Assembly (NCBI GenBank): GCA_013400155.1 | Contig: VXBM01000057.1 | Coordinates: 1,940,879-2,004,878 of the forward strand | Source of the DNA: Helopsaltes ochotensis | Lineage: Eukaryota; Chordata; Aves; Passeriformes; Locustellidae | Reading direction: 5' to 3' | DNA length: 64,000 nt | Shown here: positions 50,801-61,000 of the stretch, one piece after another | Numbering within the stretch: position 1 is the first letter of the stretch | Layout of the letters: every line of letters begins with the position of its first letter | The notes under the pieces: model-generated | What the model saw: only the letters and a program-made list of their open reading frames with translations | Database searches by the model: none | Told to the model about the DNA's origin: nothing | Program-made: the position numbers and the translations under genes

Positions 50801-53800
50801 CCCAGATTCTTGATGATGTTCATCATTAAATATGTCCAGACTGAAATATTTGATGTTGTTTTCATTAAAACCTTGTGAGACACTTCTATTCTCTGATTTG
50901 TGAATTTCATCTTTTACAGTACTATCCATTTTGAAACAGATTTTGGATGCTGAATTTTTTTCTGCACCGTAACCTTTGACTAGTTTGTCTTTCTCGGGTG
51001 TTTCCAGGCTAAGCCTCAGTTCACTGTCACATGAGGTCTTCTTGATGCCCAGATGATTATTTGCAGTTCCTGGTAGTTCCCCATAACGCTGCACTTGCCC
51101 TTTGGCTGTTGAACTCAGAAACTTCAGTATGTCCCCAAAATGACTAATAGAGAAGCAATGGCTTTTCTCCTGTATTTTTTATGTCTGAGGGAGCACAATT
51201 CGGAGAGGGTCACCAGAACAAGAAATTTGATGCAATTGATTAATGTTCCTGTTGATTATCATGTTTGTCCATATTATAATTAATAAAACTATTATAGATA
51301 TTTGTATACCAACCTGTTTGGCCACGTCTGCTTTCTGACTCCGGATTTTTCCTTTCAACTTCAGTGTTTCTCAGTAGTTGCCTTTCTGATACCAAGTCTT
51401 CTGAATTGAAAGGTTCAATTGGCTTCTCTTTGTCAGATGATAGTGTATCAAAAGATGATTCCGTGCTACTTGAGGTGGTTTTGGTGTCATTAAGTGTATG
51501 TGCACTTGCTGGTATCTCCCCAGGATTTGGCCTGTTACTGTTTGAATCTGTTATTTCTTGTGCATAATTCTCATCTTCTTCATCTGTCACTGCATTAGCT
51601 GTTTCCTTTGATTCTTTCATATGTAATTCTTTCTGGTCTAAAGTCTGCCCTTCCTCATTCTTATTTGCTTGATCCATTGTTTCTCTCCTTCTCTGGTCCT
51701 CTGCAGCAATTGTAGCTTCCTCAGCATGGCCAAAATTAAGAACATCACTTAAACCCAAATTAAACCAATTTGATTCGGATTCTTGGCTTTTGCTCTTTTG
51801 TTCTTCTGACAGTATCTCGGTGACTGTTGTTTCAGTAGACAAATGCTCAGGCACACCAGAGACAACATGGTTTTGTGGATTATTTTTTTCTGATGCCAAA
51901 TCAACGTCTTCATTCTCTTCACCAAAATACAGAAAGCTTGTCAGTCCACCTTGAAACCAACCAGATGCAGGGGCTTCTTTTTCCTCCTTATCATTTGGTT
52001 CCTGTAAATCATTTTTGGGTGCTACCTCTATTTTTCTGCCTTGGTATTTATTTGCTTCTGAAGACTCAGTAACAACTTTTAAGGGCTCTACATCATTTTC
52101 ACTTTCTGCAGTGAACCATCCTGAAATCCAGCTAGATTGAGTTTGAACAGGTTCTACTGAGAGAATGTTTTGCATTTGTGGCTCTTCAGTATCATCTTTT
52201 CTGACCAACTTTTTGTTTACAGACTCCTGAAAGCGTGATTCCTCTGAGTCATTTTCAGAAATTGATTCAGTTCTTTCTTCATTTTCTATGGGGTCTCTTG
52301 TATATTTTAAGAGTTCATTTTCATGCAGCTTTGATTCTTCATCAGACAGTGAATATTCACTTCCTTTGTGGTGATCATATAATGCATTATCTTCATTTTC
52401 AAATGTGTACTTATCTTCATGAAGACAAAGGAAATCAGTTTCCTAAAAGAATAATGTTAATTTTAAAATGTTCTAATGTGTAATTTTCTATATCACCATC
52501 TAATCCAGCAAAATATATTGTTGTTCTTTCTGTTGTAACTTCACACAAAGAACTGTAATTAATTATATTATTCCTAAAGGTTCTATATCTTTAATTATAT
52601 AGAAATTATTTTAGAGAACAATAAAGACATTGGAAAAACAACAATAAAGAAATGGAACAATTATAAATACATGTTTTGAATAGTCTGAAATAAAATATCC
52701 ATCAACAGTTGAATTTCTAACTGAATATTAGATTTTCAATTGTTGTAAACTGCATTGGAAAATCTGGTAATGCTGGTTTACCTTAGTGAGCACTTCAACT
52801 TCTTCTCCAATTAAAACTTCCTCAACCTTCACAGCATCTCTTGGGAAATATCCAAAATCCTTTCCTTTCTGTAAAAGATAGAAAACTAATAAGAGCATTT
52901 AAACTTCAGTGATATATATGTTAGGTACTCGCATATGTGCTGGAAAAATATGGATGAACAATAAGGTTACAGAACAGCACCCTATCTCCTTAATTCTGTT
53001 TTGTCAAGAGATTGGTTTATTTTTCCTTCATGGAAGTGCTCTCCTTGCCATTTCAGAAAGCAAGAGGAAGTATATTACTCTCTACTATTATATCCTGTAT
53101 TATTTTTATGAACATGAGTTTGTGCAGTACCAAAGCAGTAGCCTTAAAACTGCTTCAGCTGAAGACAGTGCTGTGTGCACTGGTGGTCGCAGCCAGCTCC
53201 TACTAAATTTGGCTGCAAATTCCCATTGTATCAAATGTCATGCCTTAATAACTAATAACCCATATTAAGTTAAAAGAAAAGTAGAATATGAAATTCAAAT
53301 ATGAGACTAGCTGCAGCTCAAGAGAAGATTACAATGGAGATGGCAACACCACAGAAAATAAAATAATGGCAGGGCCCAGAAGAATCAAGACCCCTGGCCA
53401 AGAAACCACTGCTGTCTTTACATCAAACCATTGCAGGTAGCCTTTAATGGAGGGATACATCCTGGAAAGCAAGGAATAGTGAGGTACCTGCAAAGATACT
53501 CTTGGATAAAAAAAAAAAGGAAGACAGAATTTCACTGTTAAGCAATAAATGTGACAGATTATTTACAGGAAAAAACAACACCTAAAAATGTACTAATGTC
53601 TTGTAGTTTTGAAGCACTTAACACAGTTTTATTAGCAGTGAAACTTGCTTTGGATCAACACATCCATTCCTCCTTATATGACTGCTCTGACTTCGTTGAC
53701 ACTTGTTCCAAGTTATTAAATATGCATGATAACTTATCGGGGAGCTTTCCTTAAGCACTGAACTGTGAAGTCAAGTCCCAACACTGGATATGTTACCCAA

Positions 53801-55852
53801 AGACCTGTAGGTAGGAACCTGACCTGATAGGTCTGAGTGTTTTCAAGGCAACCAGATTAAATCATTACAGCCAAATGATAAGATGAAGGAAACAGAAAAC
53901 TTGTATTCTGATCTTGACTTTGCTTCTCTATGAGTGATCTTTGCCAAGATTTGGTTTTCTCATTCTGTATAAAGACAGTAACAATGACCCATCTCCCAAA
54001 TACTGTATTGATCCATGGTTAATATTCCAAAAGAGATAAAAGATCCTTGGAAGCAAGTAGACTACAATTGTTACGCTATTACTATATCTAAAATATTTAT
54101 GGGGAAAGCCTTTTGGATTGAAGTACTTACACTTCCTGTCCACAAGTTTTCATTTTCCCTTGAAAGTTTGGAGTATACGGTGATCTCCTCCCCTGTTTTG
54201 AAGTTCAGATACCGGCAATCAGGCCCTAAGTAGTCGGTAATGGCTTGAACTCGGCTCATTGCCTCTGGAATAATATGTGGAAAGAAATAAATTCAGCATC
54301 CATTTTGTCTGAAGTCAGGTTACTGAAATATGGTATATATCAAATACTGATGAATTGCAGTAGCAAACATTTTAATGTATGTGCTTTGTTATGATACTAA
54401 TCCATTTATATAATCAAATGGAAATCAACTAACACAAAAAAGCAGTCCTGTCTTGTTTTCTATGTACTGCAGACATCAAGGGGAAAAGATCTTGTCCTAT
54501 ATTGTACTTTTTCCAGTGCTTATTATCCAAGGTTTCAATGCTTAAATTGAAAGGATGTATGCAGGATTAGCAAATTCAGTTACTAAAGTAGATCTAAACA
54601 GCTAAAAAATATTTCCCTGGCATATTTATAATTTTATTCTTTAGAAATTCTAAGCTAAATGTAGTAATTATTTCAGGGATTTTGTCCTCTATTTTGAATT
54701 CATTTATCTTATGATGAAAATACATAAATTTTAGGAATATAAATCTTAAACATGTTGTTAAAATGAAAGTTTCCTATTCAGTTTGAATTATTTTAAGTTT
54801 TCTTTGTCTCCACCCCTGTCTCCCCAAAGAAACCACTACTGATGTGCTCTGGTCAGTTTGGAGCCCGTTTCACTTGCAGTTTCACAAAGATAGACATCTC
54901 TGAACATCCAGAACCTACTGAAGTTGGTATGGCTCCACAAGAAAATAGAAATCCATCATCAGAGGAAATCTAAGGTCTCTTCCACTTGAAAATACATTGA
55001 AAATACAGTACTTAAGTCTGCCAAACCGATGGAAACAGCATAGAAACAGCTTCAACTATGATTATGGCAGGTTTCAGAATGGTAATCAGTGGATAATAAA
55101 CAGGACATTATTTGCCCACTTGTGATTCAATGGCTCTGCTTCCTGCGGAGTTATTTACTCTTTGCGAACCACATAAGTAGTTACAGCACTTACTTCATGT
55201 TAAAGAAGAAAAAATAAGTAAAGAGGAAATATTAACAGAGTGTTTTGTAACAAGGATTACAAAAGAAATCCCAAACCAGTTTGCTTATAGTAGAAAAAAA
55301 CCCCAAGAGTTCTGCAGAATGGGCTATGAATGTACTATAAACAGATGATAAAGAGTCTTCTTTCTCAGTTTATAACCTACCATTTTAATTTTATTTATAT
55401 TTTTTATTTTATTATGTGCCTGAAAAGAATGAGTTAAAATACTTTAAAGCTGTTTTATACTGCCTGTTTTGGGGACACCTCAGAAAAACTAGCTATTCAA
55501 AAGTATTTTAGTGAACTTTGATCTGTATAACCTTACACAACAATCCAGCAGGTCTTTTTTTTTCTCTTTTTGTTTTAAAAGTTTAAGCTTAGTGTTCTTA
55601 AACTTAGTATATTAACAACAAACATTTGCTATGGCTATTCATTTTCAGTCTGTTTCATTGCTAATTTCAACGTGATGATTCCTAATAGCTGCATATACAC
55701 CACAGATACCCTTTGAAAAAACCAAATTTTTACTTACTCTCACATTCCGGATCACCACACTTCTTCCATTCTGAAAGTACCTTTGTACTCTGCACACTTG
55801 CTGAAAATGAAATTACTAACAACAGAATTCTCTGATCCAAGATCCTTGACAT
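47785..55852 (-). CDS. MIA2: MIA2 long form (TALI type), luminal half; join through the big exon uncertain
   Basis: Upstream exons are 55738-55852 (signal peptide), 54131-54264 and 52782-52868 (SH3-like MIA domain), 51240-52442 (acidic luminal exon), then 48036-48239 and 47785-47885. The last joins the shared membrane exon at 44962 in phase 0. The family's long form, TALI, is a luminal-SH3 cargo receptor for ApoB-containing lipoproteins and partners TANGO1. The big exon reads open for 400 codons and then hits a stop, and no strong in-phase donor links it to 48239. A complete long protein therefore cannot be demonstrated here. Alternatives are a truncated secreted protein of about 512 residues, a weak donor I cannot pick, or a local assembly error. 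Confidence 0.75.
48036..48239 (-). CDS. MIA2: MIA2 long-form luminal exon
   Basis: 204 nt, VGRRKLLEETPEKEHEMYVA through KKSFSDAIQNYVPSK. It is open throughout, has acceptor ATGTGTAG and donor GTAAGT, and begins two bases into a codon. AIQNYVPSK matches human SSQNYISQK just before QIL. The upstream partner exon must end in phase 1. Confidence 0.82.
49046..51239 (-). pseudogene. Probable decayed continuation of the MIA2 luminal exon
   Basis: After the stop at 51240 the gene strand keeps protein-like segments in changing frames. 51169-50652 reads EKSHCFSISHFGDILKFLSS and on to EEYGVSEWKVKSAS. 50630-50424 reads QTLVSLDKIPQGEGTEGTSN and so on. 50381 to about 50080 is interrupted by several stops. 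49432-49046 reads FEKIHHEITASSTEDNAM and more. Composition is acidic and Ser-rich like the intact exon. There is no consensus donor to close it. It could instead be a long 3' UTR with chance open frames, or sequence error could explain single breaks but not all of them. Confidence 0.45.
50630..50635 (-). terminator. Possible poly(A) signal for a truncated MIA2 transcript
   Basis: AATAAA on the gene strand, 0.6 kb after the in-frame stop at 51240. Use is unproven. Confidence 0.35.
51240..52442 (-). CDS. MIA2: MIA2 large luminal exon, acidic, with in-frame stop
   Basis: Starts after CTTTTAG as ETDFLCLHEDKYTFENEDNA and runs 400 codons to TAA at 51240-51242. The Cys in DFLCL matches the fourth cysteine of the MIA fold in human (SDFLCLL). 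The rest is acidic and Ser/Glu-rich, with four tryptophan-containing motifs (SSWISGWF, SGWFQGGLTSFLYFG, NWFNLGLSDVLNFG, TGWYTNIYNSF). Human has related ones such as TGWFGGGFTSYLGFG. In human this exon joins the next luminal exon. Here the stop intervenes unless an undetected donor is used. Confidence 0.88.
   Translation of the reverse strand, partial: ETDFLCLHEDKYTFENEDNALYDHHKGSEYSLSDEESKLHENELLKYTRDPIENEERTESISENDSEESRFQESVNKKLVRKDDTEEPQMQNILSVEPVQTQSSWISGWFTAESENDVEPLKVVTESSEANKYQGRKIEVAPKNDLQEPNDKEEKEAPASGWFQGGLTSFLYFGEENEDVDLASEKNNPQNHVVSGVPEHLSTETTVTEILSEEQKSKSQESESNWFNLGLSDVLNFGHAEEATIAAEDQRRRETMDQANKNEEGQTLDQKELHMKESKETANAVTDEEDENYAQEITDSNSNRPNPGEIPASAHTLNDTKTTSSSTESSFDTLSSDKEKPIEPFNSEDLVSERQLLRNTEVERKNPESESRRGQTGWYTNIYNSFINYNMDKHDNQQEH
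52443..52781 (-). other. MIA2 intron (0.3 kb)
   Basis: Short AT-rich intron between the last SH3-domain exon and the large luminal exon. Confidence 0.7.
52782..52868 (-). CDS. MIA2: MIA2 exon, end of SH3-like domain
   Basis: 87 nt (29 codons), KGKDFGYFPRDAVKVEEVLI then GEEVEVLTK. GYFPRDAV is the signature strand of the MIA/SH3 fold and identical in human. Acceptor TTTTACAG, donor GTAAAC. Confidence 0.96.
52869..54130 (-). other. MIA2 intron (1.3 kb)
   Basis: AT-rich intron. The plus-strand open frame 52909-53268 has no support as a gene. Confidence 0.5.
54131..54264 (-). CDS. MIA2: MIA2 exon, SH3-like domain core
   Basis: 134 nt, AMSRVQAITDYLGPDCRYLN then FKTGEEITVYSKLSRENENL and WTGS. DY.GPDCRYLNF..GEEI.VY.KL is the MIA-family core, and its Cys is expected to pair with the one in DFLCL. 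Acceptor ATTATTCCAG, donor GTAAGT. Confidence 0.95.
54265..55737 (-). other. MIA2 intron 1 (1.5 kb)
   Basis: AT-rich intron. No further exon or repeat was recognised. Confidence 0.5.
55738..55852 (-). CDS. MIA2: MIA2 long-form first coding exon, signal peptide
   Basis: ATG at 55850-55852, then MSRILDQRILLLVISFSASV as a signal peptide (hydrophobic core ILLLVISF). It continues QSTKVLSEWKKCGDPECE and one base before donor GTAAGT. The CGDxEC pair is the first disulfide of the MIA fold. Human MIA2 starts MAKFGVHRILLLAISLTKCLESTKLL, so the start is well supported. Confidence 0.93.
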
Positions 55853-56070
55853 TTTAGATTAAATCCAGAATGCACTGAAAACTGCATTAATGTGCAATTA
55901 GCAAGAATATTCTACATTTTTCTTAGCCTAACAAAACATAGCAAGTAAACTTTGAATCCTGTTTTCCTTCTCTGATCTGCTTAAACAGAAGTACACTATG
56001 TTAACCTGCTAACAATCTGCAGAGTCAGGTGTCCTGATTATACACATGCATTAATAATTAACTATGTTCT
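55853..56070 (-). promoter_or_regulatory. MIA2 long-form 5' region and proximal promoter
   Basis: AT-rich and CpG-poor, unlike the short-form promoter. This suits a tissue-restricted promoter. It contains the HNF1-like site below and GTTAAC-like half sites near 55999-56012. The transcription start cannot be fixed by eye. Confidence 0.5.
56050..56062 (-). promoter_or_regulatory. HNF1-type binding site
   Basis: ATTAATAATTAAC matches the palindromic HNF1 consensus GTTAATNATTAAC at 12 of 13 positions. It lies 198 bp upstream of the long-form ATG. Human MIA2 is, from memory, a liver gene under HNF1 control. Confidence 0.6.
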
Positions 56071-57540
56071 GATAGCTAGGCTGATGTTTTGAATACAAAG
56101 AAAGTAGTTCTGGTCAAATCAAAATTTAGCCTCTATCCGCATAGATTCTTCTGTACTGAGTTTGTAGAAGATTGTGCCTGGGGAAATTCAACAGCAGTTG
56201 TATTAGGATTATTTATGGATCATGAATGCATTTTTAATGTACCTCTTTCATCTGATTTTAAAATGGTGTAGTGTGATGACCAAGAAATCTCACAAGGGCT
56301 AAGACAGCCTACTATCTACAGCCTGCACCACATTCCTGCTACATTATCTTTGCAGATGGAGTTCTGCATAGCTGACATCAAGAAAGGATGAGTGGGCCAA
56401 AGGAGGAGGCCCTGTGGAGATAGGATGGTCCTGTTCTGGCTCTGAAGAACTGAACAGAACAGAACAAAGTCATATGACTAGAACTTTGAAGGACACCATG
56501 GCCAAAAAAGTAACTTTTGCCTGAGTAAGTGTTTAAATATTTAAATCTTAAAGCACACACCCTGAGAATGCTAAAAAAATTATTGAAGTACATGCTACCA
56601 CATACATGACCATGTTAGTCAATCCTTCCCCTAGATTATGCTACATGTAAAAAAGGAGAAGGAGAATAAGGTGGGGCTGTATGTAAGCCAGATATTATTT
56701 TCATGTACTTAGCAAAAGACCCAAAAAGATCTTTGAGTCAGTTGTTGGGTTACTCTCCTCTCTTCACAAGCAGGGATACCTTCTTGGTAAGCTTCTGCGT
56801 AGGATTATTGTTATTACCCAGGCTAACACAATATTATTGTTACTGTTAGAGCTCTGTCACATCTAGTACTGTTTATCAACAGCAATTCCAAGTCTGTGTT
56901 TCTGTTGTTTCAATAAACCAAACTTTGTGTGCTATGTGTGAATCTGGGACAGTGAAGGTTCTTACTGAGCACAGCTTGACCTGTAGTTTTGGATTGGTAA
57001 ATTGCACTATTTGTGAATCTGTGCTTGTGAAAGCTCTTATGGAACACAACCAGACCTATAGTGCCAAATTGATTATAATCGTAAATCAAGCCCAGCCACA
57101 TTCAGACCCTCTTATCTCTTAAGGACCAGCTGGAATCCAGGGGGTGTTATTTTCTGTCAATCTCTGAACTTAGAACAGAAATGTTTTCCACATATTCTTT
57201 TGGAGCTTTCTCAGGCACTAGATCAAAGTACAATCCATCCTTTAGCATGGGGAATGCCTGGTTGGCTCCCAAGTCTTAAAGGTGCCTGGCAGTTTTCAGG
57301 CTTGTAAGACAACTAGAAAATCCATATGCTATGTCTACATAATATATCCCAGAGCAATATAGCAAAACTAAGCAAATGACATGCCCTGCTTTGTAAAGAA
57401 TACCCTATTTCTTAGCAACCTAGTATCCAATATGTAGTTATATTTTTTTTTCAAATATGTTATGCTTTAAAGTGGTAATTATGCAGGGAGATGTACAATA
57501 GCTATACAGTCATGAAGTTTTGCTATAAATGAAAACCTGC
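56071..57540. other. Intergenic stretch upstream of MIA2
   Basis: AT-rich. From about 56640 to 57120 it has retroviral-LTR-like traits (AATAAA at 56911 followed by a TGTGTG-rich segment and a tandem repeat), but no ends could be defined. No gene was seen. Confidence 0.4.
56937..57086. repeat. 75-bp tandem duplication, two diverged copies
   Basis: Both copies begin TGTGAATCTG and continue with alignable text (TTCTTACTGAGCACAGCTTG in one, CTCTTATGGAACACAACCAG in the other). They are directly adjacent and equally long, 56937-57011 and 57012-57086. Confidence 0.75.
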
Positions 57541-58065
57541 AGAGAATCAGAATACCAGGTTAGGAGGGGGCTTTAAGGTTTATCTGGTCCAAATTTTCTT
57601 GGTAAAAGCATGGTCTAAGATGGTCCACGTGAATCTTAGAGGTGTCAAAACATTTGGGCATCCACCACTTTATGGGGAGATTGTTCCAATGGCCAATTGC
57701 TCTCACTGTGAAATATTTTCCTCTTCAGTCTAATCATAATCTCCCCTAAATTTTGTACTCATTGTCTTTTACATGTGGCTACTTGTAAAAAAAAAGTCTC
57801 CATCTTCTTTGTTTGCATCAGAAGCAGGCTTTGCTTCAAAGGTTTCATATCATTTGTCCCACACTACTTCGGTGACCTAAACAGAATATATCTTGTTAAC
57901 CTATAAAAAAAAGCTTCACTTTTCCTTTCCCACTGTCCTGCATGAGGGAGCCTCTTCTCCCTGCCTTCTTGATAGCCCTGAGAATCTGCATTCCTTCCCA
58001 ACATGATTTTAACAGTCTCATAGTTCCTAGTAAGCTTGCCCCTCCTTCAGTCCTGAGTATGACTC
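57541..58065 (-). mobile_element. Degraded CR1 LINE fragment
   Basis: Recognisable CR1 text in reversed orientation: AGAATCAGAATACCAGGTTA, then GGGGGCTTTAAGGTTTATCT, GGGCATCCACCACTTTATGG and CAATTGCTCTCACTGTGAA. It is much more diverged than the other copy, and the later part (about 57780-58065) is only tentative. Confidence 0.7.
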
Positions 58066-61000
58066 ATGCAGAGGTCATTACTCTCTTTCCACAAACCTAA
58101 GCTGTATCCTACTAGCAGCATAGTTTCCCTTTCCTTCTGCTCCACAACTCAAACCTGGCAGACTCTGGTGCTTAGCCTGATCTACAGAGCCAGCAAAAAA
58201 GGGCACAAAGTGAGCCAGGGTCACCTTAACCAGTAGTGGCCTGCAAACAAAAACTTCACAGACAACGTCCCCACTTGCAATCTAACACTTTGGCCCCTTC
58301 CTTTGCCACATGACCTGATAGTCAGGCAGCCTATCCTATGATCTGTTACAGCAGCTGTCTCTGCTGTTAGGTAATCCACCAGAGAGCACCAAGGAATACA
58401 TTGCAGATCAGCACCCCCTGTCACTCCTGACTAACTTTAATGCTGCCCCTTTTTTCTCATTCCCAAGTCTCTACAAAACAGATTGGTAAGAAGGAATATA
58501 CAAGTAATTTATAGTGGAAGGACTCTCTATATGCTAAGTGTTGTACAAATTTAAAAAAAGAAAAGAAATGAAAAAAGGACATTTTAATCCAACCGGTCAG
58601 AAGTCTTTCATAGTGTTGCACACCAAACACAGAACATGGAGCAAAACCCAACATTGTGCCTAGAAAGGTTAACAGTCTCTTTTTGAGCCTGGCAACATGG
58701 AGCCTGTTCACCTAAAAATGCAAAAGTGAGGTATTCTGACATCTAAATTTACATACTTAAGTAGGTTTGTGGGGGAGAACAACCAGACCCACATCTTGAG
58801 GTCTGTACAATATTAATGTATCTGTGAAAATAGCTCTGAAAATGGCACCGACTTCAGTTTCATAGAGATACCAAACTTAGTCCAAGTCTGCATGGAGGTA
58901 ACATCTCAGCTACTCAAAACTGCATTTGAAATTTTCAAGCTATTCTGGACACTGCTCATTGTGTTGCTTAGTCACTACAAGCATTCTTCAAGGCCTAAGT
59001 ACTGACAAACACTGCTCTGATCTTTGTTCTTCTAGTAACTTCAATAATAAATCATATTCATAGCAAATATTCTTTTCCTTTTGGTGCAAATCCTATACAT
59101 AGCATAGGCTATCAAGCATGACTTGTAATCACCATTGAACTGAAGTCAAAGGTTCATGGAGTTTATTATAGCTAGATTCCAAAGGACAAAGTTGAAAGCT
59201 TTATAGCAGATAGAGTGAGACTTCAGTTAATTTCTGTTCTGCAGAACTGAAGCGATGAATGTGAGTACTATTGCACATGCGAAGACAAACAATAATGAAA
59301 AATATCTATTTCCAGTAACTTTCATTAGAATGGAACTATTTTTATTTGCAATGACACCTTAGTAACTGTAACTACTAAAGTAGAAAGGCAGACATCTTTT
59401 AAAGCATGCTAGAATTCAAAGAAGGATCAGAATTAACTGAATAATTGAAATAATCTGAATAGTTTGGCACACTGGATGGCTCTTTTAAAACATGGCTTTA
59501 TAGAAGTGAAGGTGCTGCATTTTGCATTTCCTAGACTATTCAGTATCTGCATTGATAATAAAGATCAAAGCATGTCAGAAGTTGGTAGAAGTTCTCCTAA
59601 TATCTATTTTATAATAAGAGAATATACAGCTTTGGCTATACTGTTTTGATAGCACCAAAGGGCTACACACAGAATGTACAGTTGCACGGTGTAGAATATT
59701 ACACAATATGTGGAATAATATAGTCCACGGCTAAAGCACTTTTAACAATATAGCTCTCTTGATGTCAGATGTTTGGATGAAAATACAAATTGACTTTTAC
59801 ATTGAATCAAATGTCATGCCAGCAAAATTTTGTTTCTTTAAACAAGTATCTTTTAAGAAATAAGTCAAAGGAAGAAAAGTAACACTAATTCAGTCTTCCA
59901 GTTAGACAAATCTAAGCAGGTAACAGTCATTTGTCACCCAGACCTAAACAAACTTTTCCAAACAGGATAACAAGTAGCAAGAAAAAGCCACTATTGGTTC
60001 TCTATTACAAGGAAGTTACAAACATGACAACTGACACTGCATTTCAAAAAAATCATGGAGGATATGACTTTCATTACTTTGAATCTTGAGAACACATTTC
60101 CAAGCTTCGAGCACCTCACATTTTGCCATATTATAGAATACTTTCACCTAATAAAACCTGCCTGAACCAGGAGAAAAAAACCCTGAATATCCTCCATAAC
60201 ACAGATCTCTATACATTACTAATGTACCACTGCTGCAGCATTTGATCCCATCATAAATGCATGTAGTCTCAGAGAAATTCTTTGACCAGGCAAACTCATT
60301 TTGAAGATCTTGGACATACATTAAATGCATATGTTTACCCTGTTGTACCACAGTAATTGCTATAAAATCAGCAGCTGAACCTGAATCTTATACGTGGGAC
60401 CTCATCACAAGAGCATTACTTTCCTGAGAAATCAAAGATGTTCCAGAAATCTCTTTGTAAATGTATTGGTTTTGAAATTGATTTTGCTGGAGGGGGGTTG
60501 TTCAGTTCTCTAATACCTACTATCTGCAGAAAAATTATGTTCAGGTTTCCTTTGAATAAAATATAAAGAAGCTGTTCCAAGCACAAAGACATCACCCTAA
60601 AGAACAGGAATTTGAAGAGGTATGCCTTTAATCCAGTCATGTTTCAGCTCATACTCAATGAACAATCTGTGTAACATCTACTCTGACAGGAACACCAAGT
60701 GGAGCATTGTGGAAAAAACACATTCTTGGAGAATTCCAGCTTATCTGTGCATTGGGACTGAAGAAAAAACCAGCAAGTAATGGTATAGTCAGTGCATAGT
60801 AAAAAGGTTCTAAAACAACCAAACCACCAACAGCCTTCTTTAATTATACTTAAAGCTAGAAGGGACCACATGATGGGAACACTTCGAAAGACAGGCATAG
60901 AGCATACATGGTATATTCTCTACTCACATAAAGCATCTCTACTTCATTCTTAGAAAAGGGGAAAAACTATTGTTCCTTTGTCCACTTAAGAGAACAAGTC

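Noticed and set aside
51163..51310. A small intron bridging the stop at 51240 to the frame beginning at 51169
   Set aside because: The only in-phase donors are poor, the putative acceptor AAAAATACAG lacks a pyrimidine tract, and the stronger CTCCCTCAG acceptor leads to stops in every frame.
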